Counted from the stretch's first letter, positions 25,014 to 33,090 are shown. The stretch is 64,000 nucleotides of DNA from HIMB114 sp008638005 (GCA_032681305.1 CP136340.1:1054001-1118000), one strand, 5' to 3'. The notes: a model not told the origin generated them from the sequence alone. A program made the numbers and translations.

Positions 25014-25808
25014 ATGCTATCAGAAACTTTAAAACCATATCATGTACATTTAAATAATTTAGAAAGACTAGGTGATAAGTCTGATGGTGGTTATGTAATA
25101 CATAAAAAATCAATAAAACAATCACAGGTATTGATAAGCATTGGTTTAGGAGAAAATTGGTCCTTTGAAAAAGACTCAATTAAACGGAATAACAAAATCA
25201 AAATTTTAATGTTTGATCATACAGTAAACAATTATTTTTTTTTTAAAAAATTTTTTAAAGATATTTTACATTTTTTTTTACTAAAAAAATTAAGATTAAA
25301 AAAATTAATGAATATTTTTTTATATTTTGACTACTTATTTTTTTTTAAAAAAAAAAATGTTTCCCATATTAAAAAAAAAGTCGGAAATAGAAATGTTAAC
25401 GGGCAAATCTCTATGACTAAAATTTTAAAAAATTTGATTAATAAAAAAACAGTTAGTATATTTTTAAAAGTCGATATTGAAGGTGATGAATATTCTTTAT
25501 TAAATGATATTCAGAGGTTTGAGCATAGTATTAATTCTTTGATTATAGAGTTCCATCAAATAAGTGAAAATAATAATTTAAAGAAAATATTAAGTTTTGT
25601 TAAAAAATTAAAACTGCTAAAAATAATACATGTACACGGTAATAATGTTTATTTAAAAAAAAATGTTCATGATATAATTGAGATCACTTTTGCAAATGCT
25701 AAATATTTGAGCTTTGAAAAATTTAAATCAAAAAGAAGTTATCCTATCAATCAGCTTGATTATCCAAATCATCCAAGGAAAAAAGATAAAAAATTAAGAT
25801 TTTTTTAA
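25014..25808 (+). CDS. FkbM-like SAM-dependent methyltransferase
   Basis: This 264-residue protein has the FkbM-type layout: GDKSDGGYVI near the N-terminus, VLISIGLGENWSFEKD as the SAM-binding loop, and FLKVDIEGDEYSLLNDI followed by LIIEFHQI. FkbM-like enzymes O-methylate sugars or other surface groups. The middle (about residues 75-125) is dominated by Phe, Lys and Asn encoded by long A and T tracts, more extreme than neighbouring genes. It starts on the base after the serB stop but is functionally unrelated, suggesting a later insertion. Confidence 0.7.
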   Translation: MLSETLKPYHVHLNNLERLGDKSDGGYVIHKKSIKQSQVLISIGLGENWSFEKDSIKRNNKIKILMFDHTVNNYFFFKKFFKDILHFFLLKKLRLKKLMNIFLYFDYLFFFKKKNVSHIKKKVGNRNVNGQISMTKILKNLINKKTVSIFLKVDIEGDEYSLLNDIQRFEHSINSLIIEFHQISENNNLKKILSFVKKLKLLKIIHVHGNNVYLKKNVHDIIEITFANAKYLSFEKFKSKRSYPINQLDYPNHPRKKDKKLRFF

Positions 25809-26264
25809 GTTTAAGATATTCTGCAATACATCTTTGACATGGTTTTTAACTTTAACATTTTCCCATTTTTTTAAAATTTCTCGATTTTTATTTATTAATA
25901 AAGTTGTTCTTTTTATTCCCATAAACTTTTTACCATACATGGATTTTTCTCCCCAGGCGCCTAACTTCATTATAACCTTATTATTTTCGTCAGAAAGAAG
26001 CTCAAAGGGAAACTTAAATTTATTTTTAAATTTTAAATGACTTTCAATTGAATCCTTGGAAATACCAATGATATCTGTTTTGAGTTTTTTAAAATTTTTG
26101 TAATCTTTAGCAAATTCTATAGACTCTGTTGTACAACCTGGCGTATTATCTTTTGGATAAACATAGATAACTAAATTTTGTTTTAAATCTTTTTTTAAGT
26201 GAAATTCCTTTCCGTTAGTTGAAGGTAATTTAAAGTCTTTAAGGAGTTTATTTTTTTTAATCAT
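25794..26264 (-). CDS. bcp: Peroxiredoxin of the Bcp/PrxQ family
   Basis: This 156-residue peroxiredoxin has the motif YPKDNTPGCTTESIEFAKDY with peroxidatic C44. The resolving Cys found five residues later in E. coli Bcp is replaced by Ile, and no other Cys is present, so it works as a 1-Cys form. It reduces hydrogen peroxide and organic hydroperoxides. Its 3' end overlaps that of the FkbM-like gene by 15 bases, and it overlaps the glycosyltransferase gene upstream by 8. Confidence 0.9.
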   Translation of the reverse strand: MIKKNKLLKDFKLPSTNGKEFHLKKDLKQNLVIYVYPKDNTPGCTTESIEFAKDYKNFKKLKTDIIGISKDSIESHLKFKNKFKFPFELLSDENNKVIMKLGAWGEKSMYGKKFMGIKRTTLLINKNREILKKWENVKVKNHVKDVLQNILNLKKS

Positions 26265-27273
26265 AATTAGCCTGTTCCCATATTTTTTTAATATCTACAG
26301 TAGGAGAAATACCATATATTGAATTTATATTAGTCATATGTATTGCTAAAGTTGGTAATGGAGACAGACACAGTTCTTGACTATAAATGTTATGCAAAGG
26401 TTTTTCATATGGATCATGAACATTTGTCATCATATCCTCGTAATGACTCCAATGTTTTTTTACAAAATTTTTTGTAGTCATATAAGTGCATAAACTTTGA
26501 TCTATAATTCTCCAATGATATTTGTGCCCAATAGTTAGTCCAAAATTTTCGGTGTTATAGTACAAATATGGATAATCAGAGGGCACAAGAACAATATCAT
26601 TTGATGTTATGCTTTTAAATTTATCGTAAGCGTTTATCATTTCATCAATACAATCAATGGTATGAATGTAGTCATCCTCAACAAAATATATAACATCTGA
26701 GCTTTTTTCTAACGCAACTTGTTTTGATTTAAATATATGCGCGTTATGCGCAACCATCCTTTTATTGTTTGAAAAATTCATTTTATCTTCAAATTCTGAA
26801 ATTTCTAAATTAACTAAAGATGTTTTTAAATCATCAAACTTGTTAAAAATTTCTATTACATGTTTTTTTATACTTGATGAAGAATTGTCATCAACCACGA
26901 CTATCTCAAATTCCAACTCTTCCCGTTTTTTAGCTGCTAATGAGCAAGATTTTAAAATTGAGTAAAGCGATCTAAAAGAGTACTCACATTTTTTCTCTTC
27001 AAAAACCCTTTTTTTATTTTGAGAAAGTAAAGTATTTTCATTTGTAAACATGCGATGAATAATTAATATTTTTTTAATTGGATCATTAATTTTTACTTGA
27101 CCAAGAGGGAGGGTTATTAACGAGCGAGTTTTATTTTTAATACTATTTTTAATTTCAGTGTCATTTGTTATGACTAGGCTTGATTGATCTATAATTTCAT
27201 AACCAACTTTTCTAAGAATTTTAATTAATATCTTTATTAAAAAATTTTTTTTTTTTATTATTATTTTTTTCAT
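26257..27273 (-). CDS. Glycosyltransferase family 2-like protein
   Basis: This 338-residue protein has a basic, hydrophobic N-terminus (residues 1-22) and a GT-A-like core, with LEFEIVVVDDNSSSSIKKHV and the metal motif VIYFVEDDYIHTID, then VPSDYPYLY. It is likely to add a sugar to a surface glycan or lipid. The acceptor is unknown. It lies next to an FkbM-like gene in a very AT-rich patch and may form a small surface-modification island. Confidence 0.75.
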   Translation of the reverse strand: MKKIIIKKKNFLIKILIKILRKVGYEIIDQSSLVITNDTEIKNSIKNKTRSLITLPLGQVKINDPIKKILIIHRMFTNENTLLSQNKKRVFEEKKCEYSFRSLYSILKSCSLAAKKREELEFEIVVVDDNSSSSIKKHVIEIFNKFDDLKTSLVNLEISEFEDKMNFSNNKRMVAHNAHIFKSKQVALEKSSDVIYFVEDDYIHTIDCIDEMINAYDKFKSITSNDIVLVPSDYPYLYYNTENFGLTIGHKYHWRIIDQSLCTYMTTKNFVKKHWSHYEDMMTNVHDPYEKPLHNIYSQELCLSPLPTLAIHMTNINSIYGISPTVDIKKIWEQANYD

Positions 27274-27303
27274 AAAAGTTTATTTTTTTGATATACGGTA
27301 ATT

Positions 27304-27696
27304 ATGAAAATTAAATCATCTAAAGCATTAGTCAATGAAGCAATGAACATAGTTCAAACTATTACTCCATTAGATCTTAAAGAGCTTTTAAAAAAAGATT
27401 CAAATTTAGTTTTAATTGATATTAGGGATATACGAGAATTACAAAAATCTGGAAAAATCAAAATTGCAAAGCATATGCCACGAGGAATGCTAGAGTTTTG
27501 GTTGGATCCTGAAAGCCCATACTACAAAAAAGATATTACCCCTAACAAAACTAAAGTTCTATATTGCGCATCGAATTGGAGAAGTGCTTTAGCTACAAAA
27601 GCTATTCAAGAAATGGGTTTTAATAATGTTTATCATATTAAAGGTGGGTTTCAAGCCTTAGTCGATGCGGGATTTGAAGTTGAAAAATTAGATTAA
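27304..27696 (+). CDS. Rhodanese-domain protein
   Basis: This 130-residue single rhodanese domain has the family segments LVLIDIRDIRELQKSG and the active-site loop LYCASNWRSALA with C88, and ends in HIKGGFQALVDAGF. It could carry a persulfide for sulfur transfer or detoxification. A TATACG box (27292-27297) ends six bases before its start and no ribosome site is visible, so its mRNA is probably leaderless. Confidence 0.88.
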   Translation: MKIKSSKALVNEAMNIVQTITPLDLKELLKKDSNLVLIDIRDIRELQKSGKIKIAKHMPRGMLEFWLDPESPYYKKDITPNKTKVLYCASNWRSALATKAIQEMGFNNVYHIKGGFQALVDAGFEVEKLD

Positions 27697-27698
27697 AT

Positions 27699-28283
27699 TT
27701 ATTTTTTAGCTTCTCGAAAAACAAATTCCAAACGATCTTGACCAAAAAACATTTTTGAACCCACGATAAATGTTGGAGCTCCAAAGACTCCTTTTTTAAA
27801 AGCTTGTGACGTTCTATTTTTTAAATCATCTTTAATTTTTTGCTCGCTTAATTTTTCAACAAAAATATTTGGATTAATATCCATATTTTTAATAAAACGT
27901 TCTAAAATTTTACCATCATTCAGATTTAATGAATCAACCCATGCAGCTTGATAAAATTTATCTACATAATTTCTTAAAAAACCTTCACGCTCAGCAATTA
28001 ATGCCCCTCTCATAATATTTACAGTCTTGAGGGGAAAATATCGATTAAATTGAAATTTTATTTTGAACCAATCCGAGCAAATTTTTAAATCTTTAATCAT
28101 ATGTTTTGCTCTAGATGGGTTTAAACCGGGCGCAGTAATATTTGCCATTTGGTGCAAACCACCTAAAAGAATAGGCATATAATTTACTTTAATACTGTTT
28201 TGTTTTTCAAATTTTTTTATTTGTTCATGAGCAAGATAAGAATAGGGACTGCTAATATCAAAATAAAAATCAATTTTTTTCAT
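27699..28283 (-). CDS. 2-hydroxychromene-2-carboxylate isomerase family protein (DsbA fold)
   Basis: This 194-residue thioredoxin-fold protein has the HCCA isomerase pattern: IDFYFDISSPYSYLAHEQI, where Ser replaces the DsbA cysteines, and GVFGAPTFIVGSKMFFGQDRL near the end. Known members use glutathione to isomerise aromatic acids, and many have unknown substrates. The next gene upstream ends on the base where this one starts, so the two are coupled. Confidence 0.87.
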   Translation of the reverse strand: MKKIDFYFDISSPYSYLAHEQIKKFEKQNSIKVNYMPILLGGLHQMANITAPGLNPSRAKHMIKDLKICSDWFKIKFQFNRYFPLKTVNIMRGALIAEREGFLRNYVDKFYQAAWVDSLNLNDGKILERFIKNMDINPNIFVEKLSEQKIKDDLKNRTSQAFKKGVFGAPTFIVGSKMFFGQDRLEFVFREAKK

Positions 28284-28822
28284 TAATCATGTAATTTAAA
28301 TTTTTGTGAAACAAGCAATCTTAAAAACAAATATAAAAATAAACCTACAGGCCCCGTGAAATAAGTAAGTATAAGTGGAAAAAAAACTATAAATTTGTGT
28401 ATGTTGTTTTTAATGGCATCATTTGCAATCCAAACCCCAAGAAACAAACTGAGCGTTAAAAAATGTATCCAAAATATAAGTACAAATAAAGAGTTATCCA
28501 TTAGTGCCATAAGGTTATCTAAACCCAGGTATAATTTAAAGTTATCAAGGACTTGAATTGGGTCCTGTTTAAAATTGTTTAAAACGCCTGTTGGATCTTT
28601 TTTTGCAATATTTTCAAATGTTCCTGAAGGATAAATTTGTTCAAAAGCTAAATATCCATATGTAAGAGCCAGAATAAACGGAATAAATAAATTGTTTACT
28701 AGTCCTTGAGTAATTTTTGAACTAGGCAAAAATATAATTAACAACCACAGGGGGATAACACCAATATTTGCAAAATGATAAATCATTTCCAAAGTAAAAA
28801 AATCTTTGATCGTTTCCAACAT
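28283..28822 (-). CDS. ABA4-like (DUF4281) membrane protein
   Basis: This 179-residue protein has four predicted helices and matches the ABA4-like family: an N-terminal FANIGVIPLWLLIIFLPSS helix, and WIHFLTLSLFLGVWIANDA followed by FTGPVGLFLYLFLRLL. The plant homologue is needed for neoxanthin synthesis; bacterial members are uncharacterised. No carotenoid genes are in the window. It shares one base with the downstream HCCA isomerase-like gene. Confidence 0.78.
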   Translation of the reverse strand: MLETIKDFFTLEMIYHFANIGVIPLWLLIIFLPSSKITQGLVNNLFIPFILALTYGYLAFEQIYPSGTFENIAKKDPTGVLNNFKQDPIQVLDNFKLYLGLDNLMALMDNSLFVLIFWIHFLTLSLFLGVWIANDAIKNNIHKFIVFFPLILTYFTGPVGLFLYLFLRLLVSQKFKLHD

Positions 28823-28844
28823 ATGATAATTTAATAGTGTATAT

Positions 28845-29405
28845 ATGAATCAATCTAAATCAATCTATCAAAATTTAGAAACCGTAGAAGAAATCAAGGA
28901 ATTAGCCTTGAACTATTTAGATAAATATCAGCCTTCCAAAAAAAGTTTGCAAGTTTATCTGTTTAGAAAAGCAATAGATGCTCAAAGTAATTCTGTAGAG
29001 AAAAGTGAAATTTTAAAGAAAATTGAAACTGTCCTCACTGACCTTGAGGAACAGGGAATTTTAAATGATGCATTATACTCCGAATTAAAATCTAAAAATT
29101 TTCTTAAAAGAGGTTATTCTTTAAATAAAATAAAGCAGCATTTACATCATAAGGGTATTGGACAGGACTTGCTCAAGCAAACAATTGAAAAGATTCAAAA
29201 TGATCATACCAATCCTGATTTTTATTCAGCTATTCGTATTTGTAAAAAAAGAAGAATAGGGCCGTACCGACCAGAGGCGAATAAGGAAATATTTTATAAA
29301 AAAGATATGGGGGTACTCGCTAGATCTGGTTTTAGTTATGATTTGTCAAAAGAGGTTTTGGCCCTTGATATGAAGCAATTAAAGATTTTCGAGAAAAAAC
29401 TATAA
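28845..29405 (+). CDS. recX: RecX regulator of RecA
   Basis: This 186-residue protein has the three-helix repeats of RecX, notably YLFRKAIDAQSN and ILNDALYSELKSKNFLKRGYSLNKIKQHLHHKGI. RecX binds RecA filaments and blocks their activity. It is not next to recA here. Its start is 22 bases from that of the divergent ABA4-like gene, with a GATAAT box at 28825-28830 between them. Confidence 0.9.
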   Translation: MNQSKSIYQNLETVEEIKELALNYLDKYQPSKKSLQVYLFRKAIDAQSNSVEKSEILKKIETVLTDLEEQGILNDALYSELKSKNFLKRGYSLNKIKQHLHHKGIGQDLLKQTIEKIQNDHTNPDFYSAIRICKKRRIGPYRPEANKEIFYKKDMGVLARSGFSYDLSKEVLALDMKQLKIFEKKL

Positions 29406-29543
29406 TTTTTTTTTTCTTTTTCTTTTTTTTTCTTCCTCAACAAGTTCATTCAATTTTCTTTGCATGAGTTGCCTGACAACACTAAAAAGAATAATACCAA
29501 AAATCGATACACCGATAATTATAAGTAATACCGTTTTCAACAT
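29400..29543 (-). CDS. Very small membrane protein coupled to cysQ
   Basis: This 47-codon frame starts at the ATG of a TGATG overlap with the cysQ stop codon and ends with TAG at 29400-29402. The product has one hydrophobic helix (about residues 4-23, VLLIIIGVSIFGIILF), a short amphipathic part and a tail of Lys, Arg and Glu. It exactly fills the gap between cysQ and recX and overlaps the recX 3' end by 6 bases. No family is recognised. Confidence 0.6.
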   Translation of the reverse strand: MLKTVLLIIIGVSIFGIILFSVVRQLMQRKLNELVEEEKKRKRKKKL

Positions 29544-30316
29544 CAGATTTTAGAATTTCGCCTCACAATTAATGAAGGGTTTTTAAAACCTTTTTTCCCA
29601 TATAAAATATTTTTATTTTGATGTGTTTTAACAATAGCTCCGGCACATTCAGCTATGGCATGACCTGCAGCATAATCCCATTCGCGAGCTCTTGCTCTTG
29701 CTGCATATAAATCATATTCGGAGCTAGCAATTAAACAAAATTTTAATGAACTTCGCATATTTACAAACTTTTGAACTTTATATTTTTTTAATATTCGTTT
29801 GATAATTGACGAGGGTTTTGATGAATTGGTAAGTGCAATTTTGTCTCTTTGAAGTATTTTTTTACAATTAAGTTTAATTTTATTTTTTTTCTTATTAATT
29901 TCATAGGCTTTGTTTTTGCCAAACGCATAAAACATTCTTTTAAGTTTTGGCGCATAAATTATACCGGCCACAGGTTTTTGATTAACAATCAACCCAGCAT
30001 TAATTGTAAATTCAGAACCCCCTTGAATATAAGAACCAGTTCCATCTATTGGATCTATAAGCCAAAATGTTTTGCGTTTTTTTATTTTAGTCCTTTTAAT
30101 CGTTTCTTCAGATACAATTTCAATTTCTGGAGAAATTTTTTTAATATGATTTTGTAAAATCTTATCAACCTCAAGATCGCCATTAGAAACTGGAGTGCCA
30201 TCCTCTTTAATCAATATTTTTAATTTCTTTGATAATGAAACTGATTTTGCTCCAGCTTTATAAAATACTGGGATAAGTTTTTTGATTAAGCTCTCAGGAT
30301 TGATTTTTTTCATCAT
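29543..30316 (-). CDS. cysQ: Inositol monophosphatase family phosphatase, CysQ-like
   Basis: This 257-residue enzyme has all metal-binding motifs of the family: IVSEET, WLIDPIDGTGSYIQG and ARAREWDYAAGHAIAE. The YIQGGSEFTINAGLI segment and the GTPVSNGDLEVDKIL start favour CysQ (3',5'-bisphosphate nucleotidase), which recycles PAP from sulfate assimilation. It could also act on other small phosphates. It overlaps the DUF3553 gene at its start by 23 bases and shares one base with a small membrane gene at its end. Confidence 0.85.
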   Translation of the reverse strand: MMKKINPESLIKKLIPVFYKAGAKSVSLSKKLKILIKEDGTPVSNGDLEVDKILQNHIKKISPEIEIVSEETIKRTKIKKRKTFWLIDPIDGTGSYIQGGSEFTINAGLIVNQKPVAGIIYAPKLKRMFYAFGKNKAYEINKKKNKIKLNCKKILQRDKIALTNSSKPSSIIKRILKKYKVQKFVNMRSSLKFCLIASSEYDLYAARARAREWDYAAGHAIAECAGAIVKTHQNKNILYGKKGFKNPSLIVRRNSKI

Positions 30317-30479
30317 ATTTCTCTAAATTAATTTCTAATGTATTAATAGTTTTTTTTCCTACATTTTGAAAATTAACTGTAACTTTTGTCCCGATAATGG
30401 ATTGGACTTGACCAATCCCCCAAGTTTTATTTTCAGGGTTTATGACAAAATCACCTAGATCAAAATCGTATACATGCAT
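30294..30479 (-). CDS. DUF3553 domain protein
   Basis: This 61-residue protein fits DUF3553: DLGDFVINPENKTWGIGQVQS and IIGTKVTVNFQNVGKKTI, resembling the CarD/UvrD tail-type small beta domain. Such domains can bind RNA polymerase or DNA repair factors. The role of stand-alone copies in alphaproteobacteria is unknown. It overlaps the start of cysQ by 23 bases and is divergent from mnmA, with 33 bases between start codons. Confidence 0.85.
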   Translation of the reverse strand: MHVYDFDLGDFVINPENKTWGIGQVQSIIGTKVTVNFQNVGKKTINTLEINLEKYDEKNQS

Positions 30480-30500
30480 TTTAAATTATTATGATCGTGA

Positions 30501-30506
30501 TATACC
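30501..30506 (+). promoter_or_regulatory. TATA-like -10 box six bases before the mnmA start
   Basis: TATACC occurs six bases upstream of the mnmA ATG at 30513, and there is no ribosome binding site. A start of transcription at the usual distance would fall on the ATG itself. The same arrangement is found before several other genes in this window. No clear -35 box is visible here. Confidence 0.4.
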
Positions 30507-30512
30507 CATGCT

Positions 30513-31646
30513 ATGAGTTTAGCAACTTCGCAAATAGTAAATAATAATGTTTTAGGATTTGATAAAGACAAATCAAAAACTAAAGTTGTTGTTGCAATGT
30601 CTGGTGGGGTAGACTCATCAGTTGTAGCTGCTTTATTAAAAAAACAAGGTTATGAAGTTATTGGTATTACTTTACAATTGTTCGATTATGGAAAAATTGG
30701 AAAGACCAAAGGAACATGTTGTGCTGGTAAAGATATTTATGATGCTAAAAAAGTTTGCGATCAGTTAGATATTAAACACGAAGTTTTTAATTATCAGTCT
30801 ATTTTTAAAGAGGAGGTTATTGAAAAGTTTGCAGATAGCTATGTTAAAGGTGAAACTCCCATACCCTGCGTAGATTGCAATCAAACTGTAAAATTTAGAG
30901 ATTTGTTTAAATCAGCAAAAGAACTTGATGCTGATGCCTTAGCAACAGGGCATTATGTTAGAAGAATTTTTAATGACAGCGCCAAGATGTATAGACCGGA
31001 GGATTTAAACCGTGATCAAAGTTACTTTCTATTTAATACGACACAAGAGCAATTAGATTTTTTGAGATTTCCACTTGGGGATTTACCAAAATCAGAAACA
31101 AGAAATTTAGCTAGAACATTAAATTTACAGGTTGCGAATAAACCTGATAGCCAAGATATTTGTTTTGTACCCAATGGTAATTACAAAACCATTGTTGAAA
31201 GGTTAAGGCCAGAGTCTTTTAAACCTGGTAATATCGTTAATACTCAAGGAGAAGTTTTGGGACAGCATGATGGAATTGCAAATTTTACCATCGGTCAAAG
31301 AAAAGGAATTAAGGTCTCTTCGTCTGATCCTTATTTTGTTATAAAAATTGACCCAGCTTTGAACCAAGTAACTGTTGGCTCAAGAGAAGATCTTTTGGTT
31401 AAGGAAATTTATCTTAAAAATATTAACTACCTCTGTGAGGAAAATGAGCTCGAAGGAGAATTCTTTGCAAAAGTCAGATCCACTGGCAAATTATTATCAT
31501 GCAAAGTGTATGAAGATGGAAAAAAAGTCGTATTAGACGAGGGTGAAGCTGGTGTTTCCCCTGGACAAGCCTGCGTCTTTTATAAAAAAGATAAACTTGG
31601 CGTGAGAGTATTTGGAGGAGGATGGATAGATAAAACTGAAAAGTGA
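30513..31646 (+). CDS. mnmA: tRNA-specific 2-thiouridylase MnmA
   Basis: This 377-residue enzyme has the PP-loop VVAMSGGVDSSVVA near residue 26, the first catalytic Cys in PCVDCNQ, ALATGHYVR, and the second Cys in SQDICFVPNG. The C-terminal beta-barrel follows. It makes 2-thiouridine at position 34 of Lys, Glu and Gln tRNAs. The upstream 20 residues are variable, so a slightly later start is possible. Confidence 0.95.
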   Translation: MSLATSQIVNNNVLGFDKDKSKTKVVVAMSGGVDSSVVAALLKKQGYEVIGITLQLFDYGKIGKTKGTCCAGKDIYDAKKVCDQLDIKHEVFNYQSIFKEEVIEKFADSYVKGETPIPCVDCNQTVKFRDLFKSAKELDADALATGHYVRRIFNDSAKMYRPEDLNRDQSYFLFNTTQEQLDFLRFPLGDLPKSETRNLARTLNLQVANKPDSQDICFVPNGNYKTIVERLRPESFKPGNIVNTQGEVLGQHDGIANFTIGQRKGIKVSSSDPYFVIKIDPALNQVTVGSREDLLVKEIYLKNINYLCEENELEGEFFAKVRSTGKLLSCKVYEDGKKVVLDEGEAGVSPGQACVFYKKDKLGVRVFGGGWIDKTEK

Positions 31647-31730
31647 TTATTTCTTTTTATTTTTTCTTCTATTTCTTCTTCTCTTAGATCCGATCTTTCT
31701 TCTGCCCCTGTGTTTTTTTGGATATCCCAT
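31647..31730 (-). CDS. Candidate 27-residue highly basic protein
   Basis: This frame is an ATG-to-TAA run of 27 codons whose stop abuts the mnmA stop. The product begins MGYPKKHRGRRKIGS and is more than half Arg and Lys, like very small ribosomal proteins such as bTHX or bL36, but I cannot match it to a named family. It occupies a gap that otherwise holds nothing. There is no clear ribosome site. A chance frame in purine-rich DNA is possible. Confidence 0.4.
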   Translation of the reverse strand: MGYPKKHRGRRKIGSKRRRNRRKNKKK

Positions 31731-31796
31731 TTTAGTTTTTTAATTAAATTAAGAGTTGTATTTAGCAGAATTTTATTTTATTTACTACAACGATTT

Positions 31797-31988
31797 ATGA
31801 GTTCATTTTCACAAAAAAAACATTTAGATTTTACAAAAGAAGAGACTAAAAAAAAATCAAATCCTGACTATTTTAATCTGAAGACTGATAGAGCAAACGA
31901 AGAAAAACAAGAAAAAATTCAAAACTTTCTGTTTGTTTTAGCAGCGGCAGTTTTTATCGTAGCCTTTGTTGCTGTAATTTACGCTTAA
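31797..31988 (+). CDS. Small C-tail-anchored protein
   Basis: From ATG 31797 this is a 63-residue protein: a charged, polar first part (MSSFSQKKHLDFTKEE) and a C-terminal hydrophobic helix of about 17 residues (FLFVLAAAVFIVAFVAV). The frame is open further upstream, but that extension is low in plausible coding content and overlaps the basic 27-codon frame on the other strand. No family is recognised. It is followed by a second tiny membrane gene. Confidence 0.6.
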   Translation: MSSFSQKKHLDFTKEETKKKSNPDYFNLKTDRANEEKQEKIQNFLFVLAAAVFIVAFVAVIYA

Positions 31989-32007
31989 AGCATTTATAAT
32001 TTTTTTA

Positions 32008-32145
32008 ATGATTATAACCGAACTATTTTTCGGATTAGTGATTTCTTACCTCATCATGTCTATGAATCTAGAACCTAATCATGTCAAATTAAAATTATCA
32101 GAGATAAAATTTGGCTTTAAAAAAATTATAATTATTTTGATATGA
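32008..32145 (+). CDS. Very small membrane protein coupled to yjbQ
   Basis: This 45-codon frame starts at ATG 32008 and ends with a TGA that overlaps the yjbQ ATG by four bases (ATGA). The product has an N-terminal hydrophobic helix (MIITELFFGLVISYLIMSM), a polar middle, and a second short hydrophobic end (KKIIIILI). No family is recognised. Overlap with yjbQ and full use of the gap argue that it is real and translationally coupled. Confidence 0.6.
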   Translation: MIITELFFGLVISYLIMSMNLEPNHVKLKLSEIKFGFKKIIIILI

Positions 32146-32561
32146 AACAGTTTTTTAAAGACATTAAGATAAAGACAAATGGACAAACATTAACTGATTT
32201 TACAAATCAAGTTTTGGAATTTGTTAAAGAAACCAAAATTAATAATGGAATTATTAATTTGAGCATTTTGCATACAAGTGCATCTTTAATTATTCAAGAA
32301 AACGCAGATCATGACGTGCAAAAAGATTTACTTAATTTTTTTGATAAAATTGTTCCGATGAATCCAAAACAATATATTCATAATTCCGAGGGAAAAGATG
32401 ATATGCCAGCTCATATTAAAACTGCTTTAACCAATACTCACTTAACTTTAAGCATTAGGTCAAACCAATGCATTTTAGGAACATGGCAGGGAATATATTT
32501 GTTTGAACATCGATTAAATCAGCAAAATCGAACTATTCTTGCTCATATAGTAGGTGATTAA
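32142..32561 (+). CDS. yjbQ: YjbQ/UPF0047 family protein
   Basis: This 139-residue protein matches the YjbQ family: INLSILHTSASLIIQENADHDVQKDL, the SEGKDDMPAHIKTALT loop, and WQGIYLFEHR. Conserved His, Glu and Asp residues form a possible metal or active site. A weak thiamine-phosphate synthase activity has been reported for E. coli YjbQ, but the main role is unclear. It is preceded by a coupled 45-residue membrane protein. Confidence 0.9.
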   Translation: MKQFFKDIKIKTNGQTLTDFTNQVLEFVKETKINNGIINLSILHTSASLIIQENADHDVQKDLLNFFDKIVPMNPKQYIHNSEGKDDMPAHIKTALTNTHLTLSIRSNQCILGTWQGIYLFEHRLNQQNRTILAHIVGD

Positions 32562-32604
32562 TATTGACCAAGATTTAACTTTCAATTAAAAACCTAAAAA
32601 AATT

Positions 32605-33090
32605 ATGGCTACCAAAAAGAAAAAAAAAGTTTCAAAAAAAACTACTAAAAGAAAAGTTTCAAAAAAAACTGTTTCTAAACAATCTTCAAATAATAATTTA
32701 TTTATTTATGCTGGTATTGCCGTTTTACTAGTCGTTGTTGCGTTGGCTTTTTCAGGTGGGCAGAAACCATCACAAATTAAAAAGACAGATGTTAAAGAAA
32801 AGCAAGTTGAAGTTAAAGATAATCAAGTGTCTGATATTAAGAAAACTAAAAAAGTCGAGCCTTTAAATATTCCTAAAAAAACTAAAGCGATAAACAAACC
32901 CCAATTTAACGAAAAAGCAGTTCAGATTAGGTTTGCCGAAATTGATTATAATAGTAATAAAAAAATATCTCTTGATGAGTATCTTTATTACTTCAACAAT
33001 AAAGATCAGGGCAGACAGAGATTTAAAGAAATTGATACAAACAATAATAAAAGCATTAGTTACGAAGAGTATTTAGCTTCCAAAAAATAA
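32605..33090 (+). CDS. Membrane-anchored protein with two EF-hands
   Basis: This 161-residue protein begins with a very Lys/Thr/Ser-rich cytoplasmic stretch (1-30), has one membrane helix (about 34-51, IYAGIAVLLVVVALAF), a Lys-rich linker and two C-terminal EF-hand loops: DYNSNKKISLDEY and DTNNNKSISYEEY. Each loop has the right spacing of calcium ligands ending in Glu. The C-terminal part should be periplasmic and bind calcium. Its partner is unknown. Confidence 0.75.
   Translation: MATKKKKKVSKKTTKRKVSKKTVSKQSSNNNLFIYAGIAVLLVVVALAFSGGQKPSQIKKTDVKEKQVEVKDNQVSDIKKTKKVEPLNIPKKTKAINKPQFNEKAVQIRFAEIDYNSNKKISLDEYLYYFNNKDQGRQRFKEIDTNNNKSISYEEYLASKK

Noticed and set aside
31710..31796. Longer N-terminus for the small tail-anchored protein at 31797
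   Set aside because: The extension adds a second hydrophobic, low-complexity stretch without a ribosome site. The ATG at 31797 gives a more natural protein.
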